A stretch of DNA of 26,680 nt from CAZXNF01 sp050741255 (lineage in GTDB: Bacteria > Pseudomonadota > Gammaproteobacteria > Burkholderiales > SG8-41): positions 1-26,680 of the forward strand of contig JBOIEQ010000052.1 of assembly GCA_050741255.1 (NCBI GenBank), read 5' to 3'. This document shows positions 1 to 10,600 of this stretch, piece by piece. The position numbers and the translations under genes are program-made. The stretch's first letter is position 1, and the number at the start of each line of letters is the position of its first letter. The notes under the pieces were generated by a model, which saw only the letters and a list, made by a program, of their open reading frames with translations, made no database searches and was not told the DNA's origin.

Positions 1-3000
1 GCGTGCTGGCGTTCAACGGCGCGGCCACGGTGGGCGGCAATTTGGTGGCGACGACGGGCGGCGCGGGCGCGATCACGCAGGCGGGCGCCCTGACGGTGAC
101 CGGCACGTCGAGCTTCACGGCTGGCGCAGCCAACAGCATCACGCTGAACAATGCCGCCAACAACTTCGGCGGCACGGTCAGTATCGTCAGCGGCAACAAC
201 GCGACGCTGGTCGATATCAACGCGATCGATATCGGTGCTTCCACCCTGGCGGGCCTGTTTACCGTCACTGCGGGCGGCGCGATTTCCGATTCCGCTGCCA
301 TTTCGGCCGCCTCGCTGGTGACTTCTTCGGTAGGCGGGACCGTTCTTGACTTCGGCCACACTGTTGGCGTCTTCAACGCCACCAACATCACCTCGGGCAA
401 CGTCCAGCTGGTCAATGCCGGTGCGCTCAATGTTTCCGGTATCAGCCAAGCGGGCGGCGGCAACGTGACCGTCGGCAATACCGGCGCGCTCAGCACGTCT
501 GGCGCCATCGCCACGGCCGCGAATGGCAACATCGGACTGACCGCGACGGGCGCGACGCTGACCATCGGCAACACCGTCACCGCCGGCGGCAGCGGCACGG
601 TGAACCTGACCAGTACCGGGGCGGCGAGCGATGTCCTGACCAATGCGGCTGTCGGCAGCACGACCGGTGCCGTTACGATCAGTGCCGGGCGGGATTTCAG
701 CAACACCGCTTCGATGACGACCGGCGCTACCCTGACGGCCACGGCCGGGAACAACATCAGCAACACGGGCGCGGGCTTGCTGCGCGGTGCTGGCGGCGTC
801 ACGCTGACCACGGGCGCGGGCGGCCTGTTGACCAACAGCGGATCGATCAGCAACAACCTCACGGCATCCGCCGTCAATCTGACGGCGGACAACATGGCGC
901 TGACCGGCACTGTCATCGGCGGCAGCGGCAATGTCACACTCACCAGCGCGACGGCGGGGCAGGGCATTACGCTCGGTGGGGGACTCGCGGGACTCGGCCT
1001 TTCCCAGGCGGAACTGAACACCATCTCGACCACGGGCATCTTGCAGGTCGGCACTGCCGCGCATACGGGTGCGATTACGGTGGATGGCCCCGCCAATCTG
1101 GGAGCAGGCGTTGGCAGCACCGTTCTGCTGCGCAACGGGAGCGGCGACATTGCGATCAACGCCCTCCTGCAGTCGCCCAACCCCATCCAGCTGAACACGA
1201 CGTCGGGTTCGATCACCGACAGCGGCACCGGCATGGTCAAGACCGCAAGCCTGATTTCGCTCACCGCGGGCGGCAATATCGGCACTGCGGCCAACCCGCT
1301 GCACACGACGAGCACCACGCCCACGACCCAGCTCACGGCCACGGCCGGTGGCGGTGTGGGCATCATCAACGACGGCAATCTGAACCTGAACGGGGTATCG
1401 GCGAGTGGAGCAGTCGTCATTACCGCGAACGACATCGGCGCGGGCGGCGACCTGAACGTCGGCGGCACGGGCATCACCTCCGGCGGCGGCTCGATCAAGC
1501 TTCATTCAGCGGACAACCTCACAATCCTGAGCGGTGTCAGCTCGGGCAACGGCGCCATCGAGATGATCGCGGGCACGGGTCCGGGGCTGAACGCTCTGGC
1601 GATCACCAACCCGGCAACCGAAGGCGTCGCCGATGACAACGGTCTGATCACCCTGAACGCCACGGTGAACGCCGGCGGCGGAAACATCCTTCTCGTTTCG
1701 TCGACTACGGGCACCAACACCATCATCGATGGCGTCGTCCAGAACGCGAGCGGCACGGTAATCGGCAACGACCTGACGGTCGTGACCCTGCGCGGTCTCG
1801 GCGGCGCGAACCAGGGCGGGGCGGCGATCCGGCTCGACCAGGCGCCGACCACCAACAGTTCCAACTCCATTTATCTGTTCGCCTGCGCGATCGACGGATG
1901 CCCGACGGGCGCGGAGCCCTTCGCCCATGCGCCGATGATCAAGGTCTCCGCCCAGCCGTTGTACGCGGATGGCCCAATTTTCTACTCGGACTCGGGCGGC
2001 ACCAACGTGTCGGGGGTCGGCACGGTCAACGACTTCACCTTCTTCACGCCCGGGGACGTCACGTTCGCCACGAACTCCCTGCAGGCGCGCAACCTGCGGA
2101 TCGAAGCAAGTCAGGACATCTTCATCAGCCTCGCGTCGGAACTCTCGAACGCGGATATCAACGGCGGCCTGCCGGGCGGGTCCATCACCTTCGTCGCCGG
2201 GCGCGATATTTTCTACACGCCGGCAGCTGCCGGAAACACGATCGGCAATGCGGTCACGCCCTTCAACCACAATCTCAAGTTCATCGCGGCGGACGACGTC
2301 GAGCTGAACAACTCGATTTTCCTCGGCAACAGTGTGTTCACGATCCAGGCCAACCAGTCGGCGTCGATCAACGGCGGCGCGATCATTACGGACCCGACCG
2401 CCTGGGGCAACGACGGCAGCGTGCTGATGCGGGGCAACCACATCGTCAAGACCGGCGGCGACATCGCCATCTCCGGCAAGGATTTGACGATCCTCGGCGG
2501 CGACCTCGGGAGCGCCAACCAGACGATGACCGGTCAGCAATTGATCGCGGGTGGCAGCATCGCCCTGAATATGACCGATGACGTGCTGATCCAGGCCGGT
2601 ACCAGTACCGCCGCGTCCGACAGCGCGGCTATTGTCAGTGGTGGGCAAGTGGCTGTCGGCACTGCTTTGCAGCGCGTCAACAATCTCACCCTGCTGGGCG
2701 GTTCCAATAGCGTGAATGCGGGTATCAATCATCACTCTGACGCCATTCTGCGGGCGGGGAGCGGGAGTTTGATGCTGGCCGGCAACCTGACGATGACGGG
2801 TGGCTCCGCCGATATCACGGGCAACGGCGCGAACGATGCCGCGCAGTCGACGGCATTGGCGAAGATCGACGGCGTCTCGATGAACATTCTGGGGAATGTG
2901 CTGATGACGGGGGGAACCGCCACCGCTGCCAATGGCGTCAACAGTGGCAGTGGATTTGCGGCGGACGCGTCCGCAGTCATCACGGGGGACGGTGCGTTCA

Positions 3001-3770
3001 CGGTCGCCGGCAACTGGACCATGCAGGGCGGCAATTCGAGTGCCAATGCGGCCAGCGGCAAGGCTGCCCGGGCAGGCGCGGAGGCGCAGGTGAGTTCATC
3101 CTCCATCAATGCCACCATCGGCGGCACGCTCACGATGAACGGCGGCACCGCCTCTGCCGATACCAGCGCGGGCGGTACCCTGGCCCAGGCCAACGCCGAC
3201 GCGATCTGGTCGCCCGGGGCCGCCATGACGCTCGATGTAACCGGTACGATCAACATGACGGGCGGGAACTCGACGATCGTCGGTGCGAGCGCCAGTGCGC
3301 TGGCCCTAGCGGGAACGGAATCGAGCACTTCACAAGTGGGTTCCCTGCTAAAGGTGAAAAGCGACGGCAACATCAACCTGACCGCCGGCACGGAAACCGG
3401 CGGTACCGAGGCGCGTTCGAACGCCGCCCTTTTCTATGGTGGAGAGATCAAGATCATGCTCGGCGGCGGCACCCTGACACTTACCGGCGATGCGGGATCC
3501 GGCCTGTTCCAGTTCCTCAGCCCGCAGTTGCTGCGCGTCGACGGGAAGAACTATCCGGTCACCGTTTCGGGGGGCTCGGTGCAGTTCGTGCTTAACACCG
3601 GCTTGGGCGACGCGCTGGTGCTCTCCGGGGCGCCGCCGCTGAATCTCGGGTCCCTGCAGTCGCCGCTCCTGGTGGCGCTCAACTCGTCCCAGCAGGCGCG
3701 GATCGACTCCTACGCCACGGCGAAGGCATTTTTCGACCAGCAGAACGCGGGCAAAAAGCTGTGCAACTAG
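1..3770 (+). CDS. Giant beta-helical exoprotein (filamentous haemagglutinin-like), 3' part only
   Basis: This open frame enters from the left edge (codons in phase with base 3) and ends at TAG 3768-3770, leaving about 1255 residues of the C-terminal part. It is rich in G, A, T, S, N and V, with short alternating beta-strand repeats typical of right-handed beta-helices in secreted adhesins of the FHA/HMW type. Near visible residue 335 there is a module GLGLSQAELN that recurs in the neighbouring exoprotein. A C-x4-C pair lies at visible residues 628 and 633. From about residue 927 there are six or seven repeats of 38-40 residues with a G-x-[LIV]-x-M-x-GG core. The protein ends in KKLCN, a lone cysteine one residue from the C-terminus, as in the next exoprotein. 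The N-terminal secretion domain is outside the window, so the secretion route is inferred from the neighbour. A non-adhesive surface role remains possible. Confidence 0.8.
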   Translation, partial: VLAFNGAATVGGNLVATTGGAGAITQAGALTVTGTSSFTAGAANSITLNNAANNFGGTVSIVSGNNATLVDINAIDIGASTLAGLFTVTAGGAISDSAAISAASLVTSSVGGTVLDFGHTVGVFNATNITSGNVQLVNAGALNVSGISQAGGGNVTVGNTGALSTSGAIATAANGNIGLTATGATLTIGNTVTAGGSGTVNLTSTGAASDVLTNAAVGSTTGAVTISAGRDFSNTASMTTGATLTATAGNNISNTGAGLLRGAGGVTLTTGAGGLLTNSGSISNNLTASAVNLTADNMALTGTVIGGSGNVTLTSATAGQGITLGGGLAGLGLSQAELNTISTTGILQVGTAAHTGAITVDGPANLGAGVGSTVLLRNGSGDIAINALLQSPNPIQLNTTSGSITDSGTGMVKTASLISLTAGGNIGTAANPLHTTSTTPTTQLTATAGGGVGIINDGNLNLNGVSASGAVVITANDIGAGGDLNVGGTGITSGGGSIKLHSADNLTILSGVSSGNGAIEMIAGTGPGLNALAITNPATEGVADDNGLITLNATVNAGGGNILLVSSTTGTNTIIDGVVQNASGTVIGNDLTVVTLRGLGGANQGGAAIRLDQAPTTNSSNSIYLFACAIDGCPTGAEPFAHAPMIKVSAQPLYADGPIFYSDSGGTNVSGVGTVNDFTFFTPGDVTFATNSLQARNLRIEASQDIFISLASELSNADINGGLPGGSITFVAGRDIFYTPAAAGNTIGNAVTPFNHNLKFIAADDVELNNSIFLGNSVFTIQANQSASINGGAIITDPTAWGNDGSVLMRGNHIVKTGGDIAISGKDLTILGGDLGSANQTMTGQQLIAGGSIALNMTDDVLIQAGTSTAASDSAAIVSGGQVAVGTALQRVNNLTLLGGSNSVNAGINHHSDAILRAGSGSLMLAGNLTMTGGSADITGNGANDAAQSTALAKIDGVSMNILGNVLMTGGTATAANGVNSGSGFAADASAVITGDGAFTVAGNWTMQGGNSSANAASGKAARAGAEAQVSSSSINATIGGTLTMNGGTASADTSAGGTLAQANADAIWSPGAAMTLDVTGTINMTGGNSTIVGASASALALAGTESSTSQVGSLLKVKSDGNINLTAGTETGGTEARSNAALFYGGEIKIMLGGGTLTLTGDAGSGLFQFLSPQLLRVDGKNYPVTVSGGSVQFVLNTGLGDALVLSGAPPLNLGSLQSPLLVALNSSQQARIDSYATAKAFFDQQNAGKKLCN
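2781..3500 (+). repeat. Degenerate protein-level repeats (G-x-[LIV]-x-M-x-GG) in the first exoprotein
   Basis: Successive segments start with GNLTMTGG, GNVLMTGG, GNWTMQGG, GTLTMNGG, GTINMTGG, GNINLTAGT and GTLTLTGD, spaced about 38-40 codons apart. Between the cores are Ala/Ser/Asn-rich stretches. Periodicity of this kind fits several beta-helix coils per unit. The repeats are clear at the protein level but have drifted at the DNA level. Confidence 0.6.
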
Positions 3771-3801
3771 CGCGCAGCCAGTAGCGGGCCCATCCGGGAT
3801 A

Positions 3802-3815
3802 TGCTAGTACTAGCA
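3802..3815. promoter_or_regulatory. Perfect 14-bp palindrome upstream of the Crp-like gene
   Basis: TGCTAGTACTAGCA is identical to its reverse complement. It lies 34 bases before the TTG start of the regulator gene, in the 79-bp gap after the first exoprotein. A perfect inverted repeat at this place could be an operator for autoregulation or for another dimeric regulator. It does not resemble the TGTGA-N6-TCACA sites expected of CRP itself. The function is inferred from position and symmetry only. Confidence 0.4.
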
Positions 3816-3849
3816 GCTCCGAGAAAGACCAGAAACCCGAGGGGGGGCC

Positions 3850-4524
3850 TTGCTCAATCCGCAGCTACTCAGATCCGTCCCGCTGTTCGCGTCCCTGAGC
3901 GACGAACAGTTCCGTGTCCTGCAGCCGGCGCTGCAGCAGCGCAGCTTCCCGCGCGGCACCTTCATCCTGCGCGCGGGCGAGGAAACCGATGCGCTGTACA
4001 TCATCCTGTCGGGCCGGGTGAAGGTGCTGATTCCCGACGACCAGGGCCGCGAGGTGATCCTGTCGGTCCTCGGTCCCAAGGATTTCTTCGGGGAGATGGG
4101 GCTGTTCGACGACCAGCCGCGCTCGGCCAGCGTCGAGACGATGGAAGCCTGCCAGATGATGCGGCTGTCGAAGTCGGGTTTCCTCGCCTGCCTGCGCGAG
4201 AACTTCGAATTCACCATGCTGGTCATCCGCAATCTCAACAAGCGGCTGCGCGATGCCGACCGCAAGATCGAAAGCCTCGCCCTGATCGACGTTTACGGCC
4301 GGGTGGCCCGCCTGCTGCTGGAGTCCGCGGAAATGGTCGACGGCGAACTCATCGTGGCGCATGCCCCGGCCAAGCAGGAGATTGCCCGCATGATCGGCGC
4401 CTCGCGGGAAATGGTCAGCCGGGTCGTCAAGGACCTGCAGGAAAGGGGTTATATCCGGGCGGAAAAGCGCAAGGTTTTCCTACTGGACAAAGAGGCTATG
4501 TCGAAACGCGCCTCGATCAACTAG
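3850..4524 (+). CDS. Crp/Fnr-family transcriptional regulator
   Basis: A cytoplasmic, DNA-binding regulator of 224 residues, the usual length for the family. Residues 10-125 form a cyclic-nucleotide-binding beta-roll. The phosphate-binding cassette GEMGLFDDQPRS (81-92) keeps the Gly, Glu, Arg and Ser seen in E. coli CRP. The dimer helix follows at about 120-145. The residues aligned with CRP Thr127 and Ser128, which contact adenine, are Ala136 and Asp137, so the ligand may not be cAMP. The C-terminal winged helix has a recognition helix SREMVSRV (185-192), retaining the Arg, Glu and Arg of CRP that read TGTGA half-sites. There are no FNR-type N-terminal cysteines. The start is a TTG preceded by a run of G (GAGGGGGGG) acting as ribosome-binding site. 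The gene sits between two exoprotein genes, suggesting local control; see the site at 4564-4579. Confidence 0.88.
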   Translation: MLNPQLLRSVPLFASLSDEQFRVLQPALQQRSFPRGTFILRAGEETDALYIILSGRVKVLIPDDQGREVILSVLGPKDFFGEMGLFDDQPRSASVETMEACQMMRLSKSGFLACLRENFEFTMLVIRNLNKRLRDADRKIESLALIDVYGRVARLLLESAEMVDGELIVAHAPAKQEIARMIGASREMVSRVVKDLQERGYIRAEKRKVFLLDKEAMSKRASIN

Positions 4525-4563
4525 GCTGTGCACGCCAGACGCAAGGTGCTCCCCAAGAAGCAC

Positions 4564-4579
4564 TGTGCATTTTGTCACA
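4564..4579. promoter_or_regulatory. CRP-type binding site upstream of the 2173-residue exoprotein gene
   Basis: TGTGC-ATTTTG-TCACA differs from the E. coli CRP consensus TGTGA-N6-TCACA at a single conserved base. Its centre (4571.5) is about 29.5 bases before a possible -10 element TAAGGT (4601-4606), which lacks a -35 element. That is the geometry of a class II CRP-activated promoter, with the site near -41.5. The adjacent Crp-like protein has the matching recognition residues. A short hairpin (GTGCT-N8-AGCAC, 4546-4563) abuts it upstream. The transcription start is not known. Confidence 0.5.
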
Positions 4580-4642
4580 CCGGAGCGGAGGGGAATCGGG
4601 TAAGGTATTGAAATATATGAATTTGCACGCGGAAGATGCCAT

Positions 4643-7600
4643 ATGAAACATGAAACTGCGGTCGCCTTGGCAACTGTCCGGCCAAGCGCCTACTCTCCCC
4701 GCGTTCCGGCAGGGTTTCCCCGCCGCAGCGCCATTGCCGCCGCCGTAGCTTCCTGTTTTGCGGCCAGCACGGTTCTGGCCAACCCTACCGGCATGAGCGT
4801 GGCCAGTGGCTCGGCCACTGCCAGCGTCTCAGGCAATACCCTCAGCATCACCAATTCCCCGGGCGCCATCCTCAACTGGCAGGCCTTCTCCATCGGCCAG
4901 AACGAGGTGACCCGCTTCCTCCAGCAGTCGGCCGCGAGCGCGGTACTGAACCGCGTCACCGGCGGCAATCCCTCCCAGATTCTCGGCACCCTGCAATCGA
5001 ACGGCAGGGTGTTCCTCATCAACCCCAACGGCATCGTGTTCGGTGCGGGGTCCCAGGTCAACGTGGCGGGGCTGGTCGCTTCCACGCTCAATCTCTCCAA
5101 CGAGGATTTCCTCGCCGGGCGGATGCGTTTCACGCAGACACCGGGCGCCGGCAGCCTGGTCAACGAAGGTACCATCACGACGCCGCGCGGCGGCAAGGTC
5201 TATCTGGTGGCGCCGCAGGTCGTCAACAGCGGGATCATCAACGCCCCCAACGGCGACGTGATCCTGGCGGCTGGCAAGAGCGTCGAACTCGTGAGTCCCG
5301 GTATTTCCGAACTGCGGGTGGAAGTCTCCGCGCCGGAACACCAGGCCCTGAACATGGGCCAGATCATCGCCGACAGCGGCCGCATCGGCATCTACGCGGG
5401 CCTCGTCAGGAACAGCGGCGTGATCCGCGCGGACAGCGCCGTCGTCGGCGAAAACGGCCAGATCATCCTCAAGGCCACGGTCAATACCACGCTGGAAGCA
5501 GGCAGTGTGCTGTCGGCGAGCGGGCCCACGGGCGGCAGCATCACCGTACACTCGGGCGATACCACCATTGTGGCGGGGGCCATCGAGGCCACCGGCAGCG
5601 CCGGTGCCGGCGGTAGCGTGCAGGTGCTCGGCAATCTGGTCGGACTCGCCGGCACCGCGAGCATAGACGCCTCGGGGCAGACCGGTGGCGGCAGCGTGCT
5701 GGTCGGCGGGGATTTCCAGGGCCAAAACCCAGAGGTGCAGAACGCCTTCCGCACCTTTGTCGCCGACGGTGCGGTGATCAAGGCAGACGCACTGGCCTCC
5801 GGCGACGGCGGCAAGGTCATCGTCTGGGCCGACGACATCACCCGTTTCTACGGCAGCATTTCCGCGCGCGGTGGTGCCAATTCCGGCGATGGCGGTTTCG
5901 TGGAGATCTCCGGCAAGCGGCTGCTCGACTTCAACGGCCGGGTCGACGTCGGGGCTGCGAATGGCGCGGTCGGCACGATCCTGTTCGACCCGGATACCAT
6001 CACCATCGTTCAGGGCACTGGTGCTGACGATGAGGAGTTGCTGGGTCCTCCGCCAGGTGTAATCAATTTCGCAGATGGTGGCGAGGGCGCGAACTTCGTT
6101 TTCGGCGAGGCTGCGCTCGAGGCGCTCAGCGGCAACGTCATCCTGCAGGCCAACCGGGACATCACCATCGACCCGGGGCTTAGCGGCGGACTGGCCTTCA
6201 CCACCTCGGGGCAAAGTTTCACCGCCGAAGCCGGCCGCCACATCACCGTCAACAGCGCGATCACCACCACTGACGGCGCCATCAACCTGACCGCAGGGGT
6301 TGGCCCCGCCCCCGATGCGTCGGCCACGCTGACGGTCAACGCCGATCTCACGAGTGGCAACGGATTGATCCGATTGGAGAGCGCCGGCAGCGGCGGCATC
6401 GTGGTCGGCGGCGGCGCCACGGTCTACAGCCTGAACGGCGTGACGCTGCAGGCCGACAAGCTGAGCCTTGCCGGCGCGAACCAGATCCGCGGCCAGTACA
6501 TCGCGATCTGGCCGTGGAACAACAGCGACATCACCCTCGGCGGCACCGGCTCCGGGCTGAGCATCACCCAGGCGGATGCCGACAAGTTCAAGACGGACGG
6601 CGGAGAGCTGTTCATCGGCGATTACCTGCGCACCTATGGCATTCATCTTGCCGGTGCGCTCAGCTTTGATTCCGGGAATGTCGCGGAAGTCCACCTGTAT
6701 GCCGGCAACGGCAGTATCACGCAGAGCGGGGGCGCCCCGATCACGGTGAGCCAGCTGGCGGTCGAAGCGCCCTACGGCACCGTGAACATGCCGGCGGCCA
6801 ACCGCGTCGACGTGCTGGCGGGTTACGCCAGGGGATCGTTCGCCTTCACCAATGCGCAGGAACTGACCGTCGACTACATCGGCGGGGTGGATGGTGTCCG
6901 CGTGGACGGCGGCGAAGGCGGGCACGCGACGATCAACATCGCCACCACCAGCGGGGCCCTGCACGTGCATCAACCCGTGGTGGCGTACGCTTACGACGGC
7001 GGGGAAGGTGGGACCGGAGGGAGCGCCACCATTACGCTGACGGGCGCGGGTGGGGTGGACATCAATGCCTACGCCGGGGGCAAAGTACTGGCGTTTGCGG
7101 CCTCGAATGACACCGGCGGCGCTGCGACCGTCACCATCAGCGGCGGCAGCGGCGGCGTTGCGATCCAGGGCGAAGGCGGTGAAGGCTACGGTACGGTGCA
7201 GGCGGAAGGCGGTTATGGCTATTACGGTGACGGTGGCGCGGCAAGCGTCACCATTACCAGCACCGGCAGTTCGTCCATCATGCTCGATAGCACTTCGATC
7301 AAGGCATGGGGCGGGGGCAGTGATTACTACAACGGTGGTGCGGCGACCGTAGCGATGACTTCGGGAACAGGCGGCATTGCCTCGAACTATTCTTCCGTGG
7401 AAGCCTCTGGAGGCTATTCCTACTATGGCGCGGGCGGGGCAGCTTCTCTCACCATGAACGGTGGGAGTGGCGGCGTTTCGATCTACGGGGACGGCGCAGA
7501 AGGGGCGGCCGCCGTATATGCGCGTGGGGGAGACAGCTACTACGAAGGTGACGGGGGTGCGGCCAGCGTCGCGATCACCGCGAGCGGCAGCGGCTCGATC

Positions 7601-10600
7601 ACCGTGGACAACGCCAGCATCCTGGCGATTGCAGGGGACAGCAATTACAACGGTAACGGCGGCGCGGCCCAAGTGCTGCTGACCACGACGGGTTCCGGTG
7701 CGATCAACGTGATCAATTCCGCCTACGTGGAGGCTAACGGCGGCGAGGGAGGGGATGGCAGCGAAGGGGGCGGTCACGCCGGCAACGCGCTCGTGCAACT
7801 GACGGCAGGTTCGGGGGGGATCACGATCGACAATGCCGTGGTTATTGCCGCCACCGGCGACGGCGGCGAAGGGTTCAGCGGCAGTGGCGGCAATGGCGGC
7901 AACGCGCAGGTGCAACTGACTGCGACCGGCTCGGGCGGGATCACGATCACCAATGCCGGCGTTACTGCCGGCGCCGGGGACGGCGGCGAAGGGTCCAGCG
8001 GCGGCAATGGCGGCAACGCAACCGTGACGCTGACAGCGGGCTCGGGCGACATCGCGATTTCCAGTACCAGCCTTGGCGCCTACGGTGGTCAGGGCGGCGA
8101 CGGCTATTTCGGCACTGGCGGCGCGGCGGTTATCACCATCACCAGCACCGGCAGTTCGTCGATCATCCTCGACAGCACTTCAATTGCGGCAGTGGGCGGG
8201 TACAGCGATTACTACAACGGCGGTGCGGCGACCGTCGCCATGACTTCCGGAACGGGCGGCATTTCCTCGAACTATTCTTACGTGGAAGCCTCGGGGGGCA
8301 ATGCCTACGATGGCGCCGGCGGGGCAGCTTCCATCACCATGAACGGCGGCAGTGGCGGCGTCTCGATCTACGGGGACGGCGGAGAAGGGGCTGCCGTATA
8401 CGCGCGCGGGGGAGACAGCTACTACGGGAGCGGAGGTGCGGCCAGCGTCGCGATCACCGCGAGCGGCAGCGGCTCGATCACCGTGGACAACGCCAGCATC
8501 CTGGCCATTGCAGGGGACAGCAATTACAACGGTAACGGAGGTGCGGCCGAAGTGATACTGACCGCGACGGGTACCGGCGCGATCAGCGTGATCAATTCCG
8601 CCTACGTGGAGGCTAACGGCGGTGACGGAGGGGATGGCAGCGAAGGGGGCGGTCACGCCGGCAACGCGCTCGTGCAAATGACGGCGGGCTCGGGTGGCAT
8701 CACGATCGACAATGCCGTGGTGAATGCCCTCACCGGCGACGGCGGCGAAGGGTTCAGCGGCAGTGGCGGCAATGGCGGTAACGCGAAGGTGGAACTGATT
8801 GCGACCGGCTCGGGTGGGATCACGATCACCAATGCCGAGGTTACTGCCGGCGCCGGCGACGGCGGCGAAGGGTTCAGCGGCAACGGCGGCCATGGCGGTA
8901 ACGCGCAGGTGCAACTGACGGCCGGCTCGGGCGGGATAACGATCGCCAGCGCCGGGCTATATGCCTATGGCGGTGGCGGCGGCGACGGCGACGGCGGCGA
9001 AGGGACCTCCGGCGGAAATGGCGGCAACGCGCTGATCGCATTGTCCACTAGCGGCGGCATCAGCTTCGGCTCCACTCTCGGGGCTTACGGGGGCTACTCG
9101 GGCGGAGGTGACTCGATCGGCGGCGCGGGGCGTATTACCCTCAACGCCGGTGCGGACGGCGTAGCCCTGAATGCGGGTTCTTTCTACGCCTATGGCGGCG
9201 AGGACAGCTTCAGCGGCGGCGATGGCAGCGTCAACATTACGACCGGCGGTTCACTGTTCCTGAACGCCACCATCTACACGCAAGGGGGTCCGAATTCCGG
9301 ATCGAGCAGCGGGATATTCCTCAATGCCAACCGCATCGACGGCGGCGAAGGGGTGCTGGTCGCCAATTGGGGCCAGTTGATCAAGCTCACCGCCGTCAAC
9401 GGCATCGGCGACGAGTCCAATCCGGTCAGGATCGACACCGAAGCGCCCGATGTCGAGGCGCACAACAGCAGCAGCGGCGACGTCGCCCTGGCGGTCGTCA
9501 ACGGCGACATCAACATCGACAATTTCCCGGTCACGAACAGCGCCAGCGGTGGCGGTATTTTCATCATCGCGGAAAGCGGGAACATCAACGTCTTCGCGCC
9601 CACCGCGAATCCGAACGGCGCCATCACGCTGCGCTCGAAGCTGAGCGGCGGCACCATCACCATTGATGGCGGCGAGGGTTCGGTCACTTCCGGTGGTGGC
9701 CGCGATGTTTACCTGTATGCCGACAACATGGACATTTTCGGGCCGGTGCGGAGCAGTTCCGGCTTCGTGACGGCGAGCGTCGTCACCAGCGGCCGCGAGA
9801 TCTGGCTCGGCTCGTCCGGCGGGGGCGGCAGCGCACTCGAACTATCGGATGCCGAACTCAACAATATGACCGCGATCGGCGGCAGCGGCGGGGGCCTCAT
9901 CATCGGCCAGACCGGCGATACGCCCATCATCATCAAGGGGCCGATATCCCCCAGCGCCTACCCCAACCTCTACGGCACCACGCTAACCCAGGATCCCGGC
10001 GCGACCGTGACCGGCGGCATCAGCATGTCGGGCACCGGTAACGTCACGCTGACGGACCCTGGCAACATGATCACGCTGTTCGGTGCCAACACCCCCGGCA
10101 ACGCGAGCGTCACCACGCTCTCCGATCTGCTCCTGGGGGACATCAACATCGGCGGCAACCTGGCCGTCGATACGGCGGGGGCGCTCAATACCTGGAGTCT
10201 GTCCGGCCCCCTCAACGTGGGCGGATCGACGGCGCTCGTCGCGGTCAATGGCATCGGGACGGCTTCGGATCCGCTGCGGACGACTTCCAGCGGTGCCGGT
10301 TTTACTGCGACCAACACCGGGGCTGGCGGCATCAATGTACTCAGCAGTGCCGCGACGTTCACCGTGGGTGGGGGCGGGGCAAGCTTCGACAACAGTGGCG
10401 GTGGCAGCTACCAGATCCAGTCCACCGGCAACATGAATGTCAGCGGCACCTTGGCGACCGATGCTGACGCTATTTTCGCGGCTGCCGGTATTCTCAACGT
10501 CAGCGGTTACAACAGCGGGTTCGATGCCGGTTTCAGTGGTGCTGCCGTGAATTTCAGCGGCGGCAACACCACGGTGGCGGGGGCCTTGAACGTGGTGGCC

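Noticed and set aside
1506..2735. A 409-codon minus-strand frame inside the first exoprotein
   Set aside because: Shadow of the plus-strand codons; no recognisable protein features.
3801..4646. A 281-codon plus-strand frame overlapping the Crp-like gene
   Set aside because: Out of frame with the well-supported regulator; its translation is Pro/Arg/Gly-rich noise.
4829..7915. A 1028-codon open frame on the minus strand across the exoprotein gene
   Set aside because: It mirrors the GC-rich, repeat-rich plus-strand gene, is rich in Arg/His/Asp/Ala, and shows no domain, signal peptide or ribosome site. The plus-strand frame has a clear TPS domain.
7232..9019. CRISPR-like or satellite array
   Set aside because: Units are codon-phased, 30-42 residues long, with no constant repeat and unique spacers; they encode the exoprotein solenoid.
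6900..9400. RTX calcium-binding nonapeptide repeats
   Set aside because: The Gly/Asp-rich loops do not follow GGxGxDxUx, and there is no type I secretion signal; the N-terminal TPS domain gives another export route.
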